From positions 248,001 to 312,000 of the forward strand of contig DASZTW010000005.1 in assembly GCA_035547835.1 (NCBI GenBank): a DNA stretch of 64,000 nucleotides, in the 5' to 3' direction. The stretch is from Acidimicrobiales bacterium (lineage in GTDB: Bacteria; Actinomycetota; Acidimicrobiia; Acidimicrobiales; Iamiaceae). The notes beneath the pieces were generated by a model. It was not told the origin of the DNA and ran no database searches. It saw only the letters and a list, made by a program, of their open reading frames with translations. Position 1 is the first letter of the stretch; every line of letters starts with the position of its first letter. The position numbers and the translations under genes were made by a program. Below, one piece after another: positions 25,996 through 34,560 of the stretch.

Positions 25996-27420
25996 ATGAC
26001 CCGGATCCGACGCCTGCTCTCCCGCCTCCGACCCCGCCGGCCCGGCCTTCGCGCGCGCCTCACGATCGGCTTCGCGCTCGGCGGGTTGGTGCTCTCGGCG
26101 CTCTTGTCGTTCGTGTCGTACGGGCTCACCCGGCGCAACCTGCTCGAACAGCGCGAATCCGCCGCCTTGAGCCAGGCCACCACCAACGCTCGCAACCTCC
26201 GCAACCAGATCGGCACCACCAACATCACGACCGAAGAGCTGAACGACGATGTGAACTCGCTGGCCACGCCCAGCGGCTCGTGGCCGGTGTTGCAGTACCG
26301 CGACGTGTGGCTGCATCCCAACGCACAGTTCGGTCACGACGCGCTGCCCGCCGCGCTGCGCGCTGCGGTCGACCGGCGCGAACCGGCGCGGATGCGGTTC
26401 GAGCGCAACGGCGAGATGGAGCTGGCGGTCGGCCTCCCCATGCCGGGCATCGACGCGGCGTACTTCGAGATCGTCTCAATGTCCGAGGTCGAGAACACCT
26501 TGCGGACGCTCACGGTGGCGCTGCTCGGTGCCGCCGCCCTCACCACGGTGGCCGGGGCCTTCCTCGGTTGGATCATGTCGCGCCGGAGTCTGCGACCGCT
26601 CGACGAGGTCACCCTCGCGGCCGAAGCCCTCGCCAGTGGCCACATGGAGACCCGGCTCGATCCGGGTGGCGACGCCGACCTGGTGCGGCTCGTCGAGTCG
26701 TTCAACTTGATGGCCGAGACGCTCGAGGGCCGCATCGACCGCGACAACCGCTTCGCGTCCGATGTCAGCCACGAGCTGCGGTCACCGCTGATGACCATCT
26801 CCGCGTCGGTCGAGGTCTTGAACTCGCGTCGCGACGAACTCCCCGACGGCCCGATGCAGTCCGCGCTCGACCTCATGGTCGCCGACATCGCCCGCTTCCG
26901 GCAGCTCGTCGAGGACCTGCTCGAGATCTCGCGCTTCGACGCCGGCGCGGCCCGCCTGGATCTGGAGGAAGTGCGGCTGGCCGAGCTGGTGATGCAGGCG
27001 GTGAGCTTCGGCAACGACCACGAGATCCCCGTCGACCTCGACGCCGAGCTCGCCGGTGTGGTGGTCCGGGCCGACAAACGTCGCCTCATGCGGGTCCTCG
27101 CCAACTTGCTCGACAACGCGGCCAAGTACGGGGGCGGCGCGACCCGCGTGGCGCTGGAACAGAGCGGTGACCACAGAGTGCACCTGCTCATCGAGGACAG
27201 CGGCCCCGGCGTGCCGCCCGAGGAGCGCGACACCGTGTTCGACCGCTTTGCACGCGGCGTCTCGGCCGGACGGCGAACGGGCAGCGAAGGAGTCGGGCTC
27301 GGCTTGTCGCTGGTGGCCGAGCACGTCCGGCTCCATGGCGGTCAGGTGTGGGTGTCCGACCGGCCCGACGGTCGTTCGGGCGCGCGGTTCGTCATCGAGT
27401 TACCGGTGAACCCCGCATGA
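25996..27420 (+). CDS. mtrB: Sensor histidine kinase (MtrB-like)
   Basis: This is a 474-residue membrane sensor. Two helices (about 21-43 and 172-194) flank an external sensor domain of about 125 residues. A HAMP linker (RRSLRPLDEVTLAAEALASG), a HisKA domain with phosphorylated His259 (SDVSHELRSPL), and an HATPase domain with N box (LANLLDNAAKYG), G1 (EDSGPGVPPEE) and G2 (GVGLGLSLVAEHV) follow. It sits 18 nt after the regulator and overlaps the lipoprotein gene by 4 nt. The order matches MtrAB-LpqB of other actinobacteria, although the sensor domain is shorter than in mycobacteria. Confidence 0.88.
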   Translation: MTRIRRLLSRLRPRRPGLRARLTIGFALGGLVLSALLSFVSYGLTRRNLLEQRESAALSQATTNARNLRNQIGTTNITTEELNDDVNSLATPSGSWPVLQYRDVWLHPNAQFGHDALPAALRAAVDRREPARMRFERNGEMELAVGLPMPGIDAAYFEIVSMSEVENTLRTLTVALLGAAALTTVAGAFLGWIMSRRSLRPLDEVTLAAEALASGHMETRLDPGGDADLVRLVESFNLMAETLEGRIDRDNRFASDVSHELRSPLMTISASVEVLNSRRDELPDGPMQSALDLMVADIARFRQLVEDLLEISRFDAGAARLDLEEVRLAELVMQAVSFGNDHEIPVDLDAELAGVVVRADKRRLMRVLANLLDNAAKYGGGATRVALEQSGDHRVHLLIEDSGPGVPPEERDTVFDRFARGVSAGRRTGSEGVGLGLSLVAEHVRLHGGQVWVSDRPDGRSGARFVIELPVNPA

Positions 27421-28043
27421 GGCGCCGCCTGCGGTGCCGCGCCGTCGCCGTGCTCGCCGCGATCGCCGTGGTGGCCGGATTGGCGGGCTGTGGGGTGCCG
27501 ACCGACCGGCACCCCCGGGCCATCAACCGCGAGCAGGTCCGCGATCTCCTCGCCCCCAACACCACGGCACCCAGTGCCGGCGAGCAGGGCCCGTACATCC
27601 AGCACTTGTTCTTCGTCCGCGACCAGCGCCTGCAAGAAGTGTGTCGGCGTGGCTACACCGACGACGTCCGCACCCTCCTCGACCAGCTCATCGGCGGTCC
27701 GAGCGACACAGAGCGCAGCGCCCAGCTCCTCACCACGTTCATCCCGCCCGGCACCCGGCTGTTGTCGCTCGACTTGTCGTCGCGCGGCGTGTTGGTGATC
27801 GCGCTCAGCAAGGAGATGGACGACTTGTCGGGCGTCAGCGCCCGCAACGCGTACGCCCAGTTCGTCTACACCGCCACCGCCCTGCCCGGCGTGTCGACTG
27901 TGTCGTTCCGCAGCCGGGGACGGTTGATCGAGGTGCCGACCGCGGGTCGCAACAAGAAGGCGGTGACACGCGTCGACTACGACGCGAGCTCATCGGACGG
28001 CTCCGGCGCGGCCTCGTACAACCCGGGTCGCTGCGTGCCCTGA
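27417..28043 (+). CDS. GerMN-domain lipoprotein, shortened LpqB-like
   Basis: This is a 208-residue lipoprotein. A signal peptide ends in a lipobox (GLAGC, Cys25). A GerMN/sporulation-like domain follows: YIQHLFFVRDQRLQEV, LIGGPSDTERSAQLLTTFIPPGTRLLSL and a final ISRNAYAQFVYTATALPGVSTVSF-like core near 145-170. LpqB proteins associated with MtrAB are normally close to 600 residues with a C-terminal beta-propeller. Only the GerMN part is present here and the gene ends cleanly. The ATG overlaps the kinase stop. In mycobacteria LpqB influences MtrB activity. Confidence 0.82.
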   Translation: MRRRLRCRAVAVLAAIAVVAGLAGCGVPTDRHPRAINREQVRDLLAPNTTAPSAGEQGPYIQHLFFVRDQRLQEVCRRGYTDDVRTLLDQLIGGPSDTERSAQLLTTFIPPGTRLLSLDLSSRGVLVIALSKEMDDLSGVSARNAYAQFVYTATALPGVSTVSFRSRGRLIEVPTAGRNKKAVTRVDYDASSSDGSGAASYNPGRCVP

Positions 28044-28065
28044 CCAGCCGAGGACGATCGCCCGG

Positions 28066-29094
28066 TCACGCCTCGAACACGCGGGCGACGTCGTACAGAG
28101 CCGGGTCGACCAGCTTGAGCGAGCCGACGGCGTCGGCCAGCGGCACCCGGACGATCTCGCCGGCCCGCAACGCCACCATCTGCCCCCATGCTCCGTCGTG
28201 CGCGGCTTCGACGGCCGCCACGCCGAACCGCGTCGCCAGCACCCGGTCGAACGCGGTCGGCGTCCCGCCGCGCTGGACATGACCGAGCACGGTCGCGCGC
28301 GTCTCGAACCCGGTGCGCGCCTGGATCTCCCGGGCGAGCAGGTCGGCGATGCCGCCGAGCTGGGCGTGGCCGAACTGGTCGACCGCGCCCGACTGCACCG
28401 ACAACGTGCCTTCTCGGGGTACCGCGCCTTCGGCCACCACGACGATCGACGCGAAGCGCCCTTGCGCATGCCGAGCCACGATCGACTCGCACACTGCGGC
28501 GATGTCGAACGGCACTTCCGGGATCAGCGTGACCGCCGCCCCGCCTGCGATGCCCGACCACACGGCGATGTGACCGGCGTGGCGTCCCATGACCTCGACC
28601 ACCATGACGCGGTCGTGGGACTCGGCGGTGGTGTGCAGGCGGTCGATGGCGTCGACGCAGATCTGCACCGCCGTGTCGAAACCGAACGTGAGCTCGGTGG
28701 CCGACAGGTCATTGTCGATCGTCTTCGGGACGCCGATCACCGGGACGCCTTCGGCGGCCAGCTTGTCGGCGACGCCGAGCGTGTCCTCACCACCGATGGC
28801 GATGAGCGCATCGACGCCCCGCGCTTCGAGGGACGCCGCGCACGCGACAGGAGCGCCGTCGATCTTGAAGGGGTTGGTGCGCGACGAGCCCAACACCGTG
28901 CCGCCGCGGGGCAGCGTGCCCCGGAAGGTGGCCACGTCGACCGCCATGGCGTCGTCGTCGATCAGCCCACGCCACCCGTCACGAAAGCCCAAGAACTCGT
29001 CGCCCCAGCCGTCGGTGCCCCGGCGCACCACGGCTCGCATCACGGCGTTCAGGCCCGGGCAGTCGCCGCCGCCGGTGAGCATCCCGATCCGCAT
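28066..29094 (-). CDS. pfkA: 6-Phosphofructokinase, probably pyrophosphate-dependent
   Basis: This phosphorylates fructose-6-phosphate to the 1,6-bisphosphate. The 342-residue protein has GGGDCPGLNAVMR at the N-terminus, GGEDTLG at 101-107, PKTIDNDL at 123-130, EVMGRHAGHIA and LGHVQRGGTPTAFDRVLATR. Asp104 and Lys124 are the residue pair characteristic of PPi-dependent enzymes; ATP enzymes have Gly104. The reaction would then be reversible and could serve gluconeogenesis. The ATG at 29092-29094 is close to the expected N-terminus. It is divergent from glpK. Confidence 0.92.
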   Translation of the reverse strand: MRIGMLTGGGDCPGLNAVMRAVVRRGTDGWGDEFLGFRDGWRGLIDDDAMAVDVATFRGTLPRGGTVLGSSRTNPFKIDGAPVACAASLEARGVDALIAIGGEDTLGVADKLAAEGVPVIGVPKTIDNDLSATELTFGFDTAVQICVDAIDRLHTTAESHDRVMVVEVMGRHAGHIAVWSGIAGGAAVTLIPEVPFDIAAVCESIVARHAQGRFASIVVVAEGAVPREGTLSVQSGAVDQFGHAQLGGIADLLAREIQARTGFETRATVLGHVQRGGTPTAFDRVLATRFGVAAVEAAHDGAWGQMVALRAGEIVRVPLADAVGSLKLVDPALYDVARVFEA

Positions 29095-29168
29095 CTGCGT
29101 CCTCCTCGAGGTGATCCCAGCCGCTACCTGACCAGGCTGGACCGTACCGGCTGCATCGGGACGCGGGT

Positions 29169-29182
29169 TAGCGTGACCGCCC
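29169..29182 (+). promoter_or_regulatory. Candidate -10 box of glpK
   Basis: TAGCGT at 29169-29174 lies 9 nt before the glpK ATG at 29183. The spacing suggests a nearly leaderless mRNA. No Shine-Dalgarno sequence is present between the box and the start. Confidence 0.4.
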
Positions 29183-30667
29183 ATGCCCGTCGTGATCGCC
29201 ATCGACGCGGGCACCACCGGGGTGCGCGCTGCTGCGTACGACACGACCGGACGGCCCGTCGACTACCGCTATCAGGAGTTCCCCCAGCACTTCCCGCAGC
29301 CGGGCTGGGTCGAGCACGACGCCGGCGACATCTGGGACGCGGTCGTGGCCGTTCTCGGCGGCCTGCTCGCGGTGCTCGAAGACCCGGTGGCCGCGATCGG
29401 CATCACCAACCAGCGCGAGACGGTCGTCGTGTGGGACCGACGCACCTCGCAGCCGCTGCACCGGGCCATCGTGTGGCAGGACCGCCGCACTGCCGACCGC
29501 TGCCAGGCGCTCGCCGAGGCTGGCCACCTCGACCTGGTCCGCCGCACGACCGGTCTGGTGCTCGACCCGTACTTCTCGGGCACGAAGCTCGCTTGGCTGT
29601 TCACCGAAGGCGGGGTCGACCCGGGTCCGCACGTCGCCGCGGGCACCGTCGACTCGTGGCTGCTCTGGAAGCTGACCGGCGGCGAAGTGCACGCGACCGA
29701 GCCCACCAACGCGAGCCGCACGATGCTGTACGACATCGGTCGGCTCGCCTGGTCCGACGAGCTGTGCGACTTGTTGGGTGTGCCGCCACACGTCTTGCCC
29801 GAGGTGCGACCCACGTCGGGCCGCATGGCGCGCACCGCGGCCCTCGACGGGCTACCGGGCGGCCTCCCGATCTCGGCCATTGCCGGCGACCAGCAAGCTG
29901 CGCTGTTCGGCCAGGCCTGCTTCGAACCGGGCGACACGAAGAACACGTACGGGACTGGATCGTTCGTGCTGATGAACGTGGGCGACCAGCTGCCCGAACC
30001 GGTCGAGGGCCTGCTCACCACCGTGGCGTGGCAGCTCCCGACAGAGGGCGGTGCCCACCGGGTCGATTACGCCCTCGAAGGCTCGATCTTCGTCACCGGC
30101 GCGGCCGTCCAGTGGTTGCGGGACGGGCTGCACGTGATCGACGAGGCCGCCGAAGTGGGTCCGCTGGCGGCCAGCGTCGCCGACAGCGGCGGGGTGGTCG
30201 TCGTCCCCGCGTTCACCGGGCTGGGCAGCCCGTGGTGGGACCCGTATGCCCGCGGGGCCGTCCTCGGCATCACGCGGGGCACCGGGCGGGCCGAGCTGGC
30301 GCGGGCCACCGTCGAGTCGATGGCGTTCCAGACCCGCGACGTGGTGGAGGCGATGTCCGCCGCGTCCGGCCACCCGATCCGGGGCCTGCGGGCCGACGGT
30401 GGCGCCTCGGTCATGGACCTCCTGTTGCAGATCCAAGCCGACCAGCTCGGGGTGCAGGTTCGCCGGCCGGCCGTGCAGGAGACCACCGCCTTGGGCGCGG
30501 CGTACCTCGCGGGCCTGGCAGAAGGGGTGTGGTGCGGTCTCGACGACGTGCGCCGCAACTGGGTGCTCGATCGTGAAGTGGAACCGGTGGCCGACCGCGC
30601 CGCCGCCGACGCCGCGTACGCCCAGTGGCGCAACGCGGTCGAGCGCTCGCGACGCTGGGCCACCTGA
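29183..30667 (+). CDS. glpK: Glycerol kinase (FGGY family)
   Basis: This phosphorylates glycerol with ATP to glycerol-3-phosphate. The 494-residue protein is the normal length. It begins VIAIDAGTTGVRAAAYD, and has WDRRTSQPLHRAIVWQDRRT, FSGTKLAWLF, NASRTMLYDI, YGTGSFVLMN, the phosphate-binding AFTGLGSPWWDPYARG and GGASVMDLLLQIQADQL. No glpF or glpD gene is adjacent. Other FGGY sugar kinases share most motifs, but the match to glycerol kinases is strong along the length. Confidence 0.93.
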   Translation: MPVVIAIDAGTTGVRAAAYDTTGRPVDYRYQEFPQHFPQPGWVEHDAGDIWDAVVAVLGGLLAVLEDPVAAIGITNQRETVVVWDRRTSQPLHRAIVWQDRRTADRCQALAEAGHLDLVRRTTGLVLDPYFSGTKLAWLFTEGGVDPGPHVAAGTVDSWLLWKLTGGEVHATEPTNASRTMLYDIGRLAWSDELCDLLGVPPHVLPEVRPTSGRMARTAALDGLPGGLPISAIAGDQQAALFGQACFEPGDTKNTYGTGSFVLMNVGDQLPEPVEGLLTTVAWQLPTEGGAHRVDYALEGSIFVTGAAVQWLRDGLHVIDEAAEVGPLAASVADSGGVVVVPAFTGLGSPWWDPYARGAVLGITRGTGRAELARATVESMAFQTRDVVEAMSAASGHPIRGLRADGGASVMDLLLQIQADQLGVQVRRPAVQETTALGAAYLAGLAEGVWCGLDDVRRNWVLDREVEPVADRAAADAAYAQWRNAVERSRRWAT

Positions 30668-30682
30668 ATCGCCCTCCGCCCG

Positions 30683-30716
30683 CGGCTGACCGGCCGGCGG
30701 CCCGCCCGGTCAGCCG
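30683..30716. terminator. Bidirectional hairpin terminator between convergent genes
   Basis: CGGCTGACCGG and CCGGTCAGCCG form a perfect 11-bp stem with a 12-nt loop, followed by TTT on the plus strand. It lies 15 nt after the glpK stop and overlaps the last codons and stop of the convergent ACT-domain gene. It could terminate both transcripts. Confidence 0.65.
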
Positions 30717-31399
30717 TTTGCAGGGTGCGACTGGCGGCTGCGGAGGCGCACCAGCTCGCGCAGCCGGGTATCGGCGATGCGTGCCAACGCGGCGAGCTGG
30801 CGTCGCTCCCGGGCGCGGAACCGGGGGCCTGCGCTGCGGCCAGCCACCAGCACGAGGTCGGCCGCCGGCAATGGGGCCCAGGCGACGTCGTCGGCGCTGT
30901 GCTCGATGCCGTCGGGGCCGGCGAGCTGGGTGGCCGCCTGGGAGCCCCGCACGAACGCCGCCAACCAGGGGGCATCGGGGGCGGCGCCCGTCGCGGACCG
31001 GAGCTCGATGGCGTCGACGTCGACCAGCGCGACCCAAGCTGCGCCGAGCGTGCGCCCCGCGTGCGTGCAGAGGTGGTCCTCCAACTCGAGCGGATCGGAT
31101 GCGCCGACGAGCTGGGCGGCCGTCTCGAGGGCGTCGAGGCGCGGGTCGTGCACGCCTTCTTCCACGAGCGCCACCGATTCGATCTTCACGCCGTCGACTT
31201 CGGACATCTCGGCCACCAAGAGCTCGACGAGACCCTCGTCGGGCAGCTCGACCACCAGCTCGTCGACCGCCTGACCGCCATCGCGCTCGAGGATGTCGAT
31301 GCCCACGACGTCGCCACGGACGGCCCCCACCCGCGACGCGACGGCACCCAGCGCGCCTGGTCGGTCGGGTAGCCAAGTTCGGACGATGTACGTGACCAT
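30710..31399 (-). CDS. ACT-domain protein
   Basis: This is a 229-residue cytoplasmic protein. The N-terminus is an ACT regulatory domain (TYIVRTWLPDRPGALGAVASRVGAVRGDVVGIDI-like), a fold that binds amino acids. The C-terminal 130 residues resemble a GAF-like sensor but are not clearly assignable. No catalytic domain is present, so a regulatory role is likely. The ATG at 31397-31399 is preferred; a GTG three codons upstream is possible. It is divergent from the TetR gene across about 115 nt. Confidence 0.75.
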   Translation of the reverse strand: MVTYIVRTWLPDRPGALGAVASRVGAVRGDVVGIDILERDGGQAVDELVVELPDEGLVELLVAEMSEVDGVKIESVALVEEGVHDPRLDALETAAQLVGASDPLELEDHLCTHAGRTLGAAWVALVDVDAIELRSATGAAPDAPWLAAFVRGSQAATQLAGPDGIEHSADDVAWAPLPAADLVLVAGRSAGPRFRARERRQLAALARIADTRLRELVRLRSRQSHPANG

Positions 31400-31479
31400 G
31401 ACGGCCACGCTACGGATCGACCGTGAACGGCGTGTTTCGAGGACGCGAACTCACGATGAGCGTCGACGGCCCAGGGTTC

Positions 31480-31509
31480 TTGACCGACCGGTCAACTCTT
31501 TCTTAGCGT
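31480..31509 (+). promoter_or_regulatory. TetR operator and promoter
   Basis: TTGACCGACCGGTCAA at 31480-31495 is a perfect inverted repeat (TTGACCG/CGGTCAA with 2 central bases). Its first half is also a -35 hexamer, TTGACC. An 18-bp spacer and TAGCGT (31504-31509) complete a promoter. Repressor binding would block the -35. This strongly suggests autoregulation by the adjacent TetR protein, and possibly control of the divergent gene. Confidence 0.75.
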
Positions 31510-31516
31510 GCAGGCC

Positions 31517-32113
31517 GTGGCCCGAAAGCTCACCAGCCGAGGCGAGGAACGCCGCCGCCAGCTCATCGAGTTCGCGACCGAGCGCTTCGCGTCGAACGGT
31601 TACCACCCCACCTCGGTGGCCGACATCGTCCGCGGGGTCGGTGTCGGCAAGGGCGTCTTCTACTGGTACTTCGACTCCAAAGAAGCGCTGTTTCGGGCGA
31701 TCCTCCGCAACGCCCAGGGCGAGCTCCGGCGTTACCAGGCCGACGCGATCGCCGACGCCGGTGACCCGCTCGACCGACTGGCGCGGGGCATCGAAGCGTC
31801 GATCAGGTGGTCAACCCACAACAGCCGCCTCGCCAAGCTCGTCGAGTTCGCCGCCACCGACGATCGCTTCGCCGACGCCATCCGCAAGGGCCGCGAGGTT
31901 GCGATCAGCGACACGATGCAACACATCAAGGACGCGATCGCCGACGGGCTCATCCCGGACGGCGACCCGGTGCTGTTGACGCACGCAACCTTCGGCGTGG
32001 TCAACGAGCTCAACCGCCACGTGCTCACCGGCCCGCAGGAGCCGACCGAGGCCGACCTGCACGCCGCCGTCGGCTTCTGCCTCGGCGGGCTGCTCGGCGC
32101 AGCCCCCCGCTGA
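31517..32113 (+). CDS. TetR-family transcriptional regulator
   Basis: This is a 198-residue one-component repressor. The N-terminal helix-turn-helix region is ERRRQLIEFATERFASNGYHPTSVADIVRGVGVGKGVFYWYFDSKEALF-like (about residues 10-58); the ligand-binding domain is variable. I chose the GTG at 31517: it lies 8 nt after the predicted -10 TAGCGT, so it suits a leaderless mRNA. The GTG at 31508 overlaps that box. The gene converges on an MFS exporter gene, a common target for such regulators. The ligand is unknown. Confidence 0.88.
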   Translation: MARKLTSRGEERRRQLIEFATERFASNGYHPTSVADIVRGVGVGKGVFYWYFDSKEALFRAILRNAQGELRRYQADAIADAGDPLDRLARGIEASIRWSTHNSRLAKLVEFAATDDRFADAIRKGREVAISDTMQHIKDAIADGLIPDGDPVLLTHATFGVVNELNRHVLTGPQEPTEADLHAAVGFCLGGLLGAAPR

Positions 32114-32188
32114 CCCGCGGCCCTGCCCCGAACTGGGGGCCGGTCGCCGCAACGACCACGTTCCCACCCGCCACGGCGTGCCCGGGCG

Positions 32189-33364
32189 TCAGTGCGGCTC
32201 CGCGAGCAGCGCCGCGTCGGTGTCGTGCACCAGAGCGACCGGCTCGCGGAACTGCGCCCGGCGGCTCGCCAGCACCACCAGGCCCACCGTGCAGAGCACC
32301 GCTGCGGCACCGAACGCGGCGCGTTCGTCGGCCACCGACACCAAGACGCCCAGCAGCGGCGCCCCCAAGCCCTGCGACAGGTCGAAGAACAACGAGAACG
32401 TGCCGACGGCATGGCTGCGCTCCTCGTCGGGTGCATCGCGCATGACTTGGAGGAACAGCGCCGGAAACAGCAGCGACATGCCGACGGAGAAGACGGCTGT
32501 GCCGGCATACAGCCCGGCAGGGGCGGGCCAACTCGTCATGACCGTCAGCCCGGCCACGAGCGCGAACAGCGACGCGACGCTGGTGGCCAGCGGACCGAAG
32601 CGGTCGGGCACTTTCGCCCCCACCAGGCGCACCAGCAAGATGATGACGGCGTACAGGCCGAAGACACCGCCCGAGCCGTGCAGGTCGAGATGGTCGGTCC
32701 ATGTCGGTACGAACGTGCCGAACGCCGCGAACCCCATCATGGCGAGCACCAACACGACGCCAGGGCCGATCGCGGCGGTGTGGAGGAACCCACGGCGGGT
32801 TGGGACGTCGCCCTCGACGCTCGACGGCACCCACTTGCCGACCAGCGGCGCCACGGCGGCACACGCAGCGATGATGAACCAGGTCTGGTGCCAGCCGAGG
32901 TGGTGCGACACGTACTCACCGAATGGCGGCCCGATCGCCAGACCGCCGTACAGCGACACCGAGAAGAACGACGCCGCCTCCCCACGACGTTCGGGTGGCG
33001 CCAGATCCTGCACGGCCGTGGCGGCGCCCACGAAGAACGCCGCCTCGCCCGCTCCGGTCAACAGGCGCAGCACCACCAGCACCACGAGGTTGCTGGCCAG
33101 CGCATAGCCCGCGATCGACGCGGCGACCACCAGCCCGCCACCGACCACCAACAGCCGTCGCCCACGAAGGTCGCCGAGGCGGCCGACCGCCGGGCGCAAC
33201 AGGGCGGCCGACACGCTGAACGCCCCCACGGCCAGCCCGATCGCGAACCCGCTACCCCCGAGCTCGTCCTCGACGAAGTGCGGGAGGACGGGAAGCAGCG
33301 CCCCCAGGGCCGTGAAGTACGCGAGCCCGGCCAGCGTGATGACGACGAAAGCCGGCGTCCACAA
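32189..33364 (-). CDS. MFS transporter
   Basis: This is a polytopic major facilitator of about 391 residues with twelve predicted helices. The conserved loop 2-3 motif GRLGDLRGRRLLVVGG and the helix 4 signature VVLRLLTGAGEAAFFVGA are present. It is probably a drug or metabolite exporter. No ATG or GTG suits the N-terminus, so I placed the start at the TTG 33362-33364 (LWTPAFVVITLAGLAYF). Initiation at an upstream rare codon inside the aminotransferase gene is possible because the two genes lie about 20 nt apart. Confidence 0.82.
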   Translation of the reverse strand: MWTPAFVVITLAGLAYFTALGALLPVLPHFVEDELGGSGFAIGLAVGAFSVSAALLRPAVGRLGDLRGRRLLVVGGGLVVAASIAGYALASNLVVLVVLRLLTGAGEAAFFVGAATAVQDLAPPERRGEAASFFSVSLYGGLAIGPPFGEYVSHHLGWHQTWFIIAACAAVAPLVGKWVPSSVEGDVPTRRGFLHTAAIGPGVVLVLAMMGFAAFGTFVPTWTDHLDLHGSGGVFGLYAVIILLVRLVGAKVPDRFGPLATSVASLFALVAGLTVMTSWPAPAGLYAGTAVFSVGMSLLFPALFLQVMRDAPDEERSHAVGTFSLFFDLSQGLGAPLLGVLVSVADERAAFGAAAVLCTVGLVVLASRRAQFREPVALVHDTDAALLAEPH

Positions 33365-33387
33365 CGACGCCGGCGCGGGCGACCTGT

Positions 33388-34560
33388 TCAGAGCCGGTCC
33401 AAGGCGCGACGCAGGTTGCGGATGCCTTGTTGGGTCCGCTGCTCGTTCTCGATCATGGCGAACCGCACGAAGCCGTCGCCCCGCGGGCCGAAGCCGACGC
33501 CGGGCGACGTGGCGACGTGTGCCTCGCGCACGAGGTACGACGCGAACTCGATCGATCCCATCTCGAGGTACGGCTCGGGGATCGGCGCCCACAAGAACAT
33601 GGTGCCGCCTGGCGGGGTGACCTCCCAGCCGATGCGGTTCAGCCCTTCACACAAGGCGTCGCGGCGGGCCTGGTAGATCTTCTGCACCTGCTCAGGGTGG
33701 TCCGGGTCCTCGTTCAAGGTGACGGTCGACGCGATCTGGATCGGCTGGAAGGCGCCGTAGTCGAGGTAGCTCTTGATCTTCGCCAGCGCGGCCACGATGT
33801 CGGGATTGCCGGCGAGGAACGCCATCCGCCAACCCGCCATCGAGAACGACTTGGTCAGCGAGTACAGCTCGACCGCGCACTCCTTGGCGCCTTCGGCCTG
33901 GAGGATCGACGGCGGCCGGTACCCGTCGAACCCGAGCTCGGCGTAGGCATTGTCGTGCACCAAGATCACGCCGCGCTCGCGGGCGAAGTCGACCATCCGC
34001 TGCATGAAGCCCAGGTCGACACACGTGGTGGTGGGGTTGTGCGGGAACGACAGCACGATCACCCGCGGCTTGGGCCACGAGTACTCGTACGCCTCCTGCA
34101 CGTTCTCGAAGAAGTCCTCGTCGGTGCCGATCGGGATCTCCCGTACGTCAGCGCCGGCGAACAAGGGCCCGTAGATGTGGATCGGGTACGACGGCGACGG
34201 CACCAAGGCAGCGTCCCCAGGCTGGAGCAGCACCCACATGAGGTGGCTGAAGCCCTCCTTGGCGCCGATCGTGGCGATGACCTCGGTCTCGGGGTCGAGC
34301 TCGACGTCGAACCGACGCCGGTACAGGGCGGCGACCGCATCACGGAGCTTGGGGATGCCTCGGCTCGACGAGTAGCGGTGGTTGCGGGAGTTGTGCGCCG
34401 CCTCGCAGAGCTTCTCCACCGCCACCTCTGGTGACGGAAGATCCGGGTTGCCGAACCCGAAGTCGATCACGTCGACCCCGTCGCGACGAGCCTGCACCTT
34501 CAGCGTGTCGATGATCGTGAAGACGTACGGCGGCAGGTTCGTGATCCGGCGGAACTCCAT
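33388..34560 (-). CDS. PLP-dependent aminotransferase (alanine transaminase-like, AlaC type)
   Basis: This is a 390-residue fold-type I class I/II aminotransferase. The PLP Schiff-base lysine is in SLTKSFSMAGWRM. NPTTTCVDLGFMQ and the N-terminal FGFGNPDLPSP are typical, and the C-terminal Arg region is GFVRFAMIENEQRTQQGI. Close relatives are annotated as alanine or LL-diaminopimelate-type aminotransferases, so the amino donor is uncertain. The ATG at 34558-34560 fits the start of the domain. It may be co-transcribed with the MFS gene. Confidence 0.88.
   Translation of the reverse strand: MEFRRITNLPPYVFTIIDTLKVQARRDGVDVIDFGFGNPDLPSPEVAVEKLCEAAHNSRNHRYSSSRGIPKLRDAVAALYRRRFDVELDPETEVIATIGAKEGFSHLMWVLLQPGDAALVPSPSYPIHIYGPLFAGADVREIPIGTDEDFFENVQEAYEYSWPKPRVIVLSFPHNPTTTCVDLGFMQRMVDFARERGVILVHDNAYAELGFDGYRPPSILQAEGAKECAVELYSLTKSFSMAGWRMAFLAGNPDIVAALAKIKSYLDYGAFQPIQIASTVTLNEDPDHPEQVQKIYQARRDALCEGLNRIGWEVTPPGGTMFLWAPIPEPYLEMGSIEFASYLVREAHVATSPGVGFGPRGDGFVRFAMIENEQRTQQGIRNLRRALDRL

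Noticed and set aside
32189-33592. Longer N-terminus for the MFS transporter
   Set aside because: The extra 76 codons are antisense-like Arg-rich sequence inside the aminotransferase gene and contain no membrane helix.
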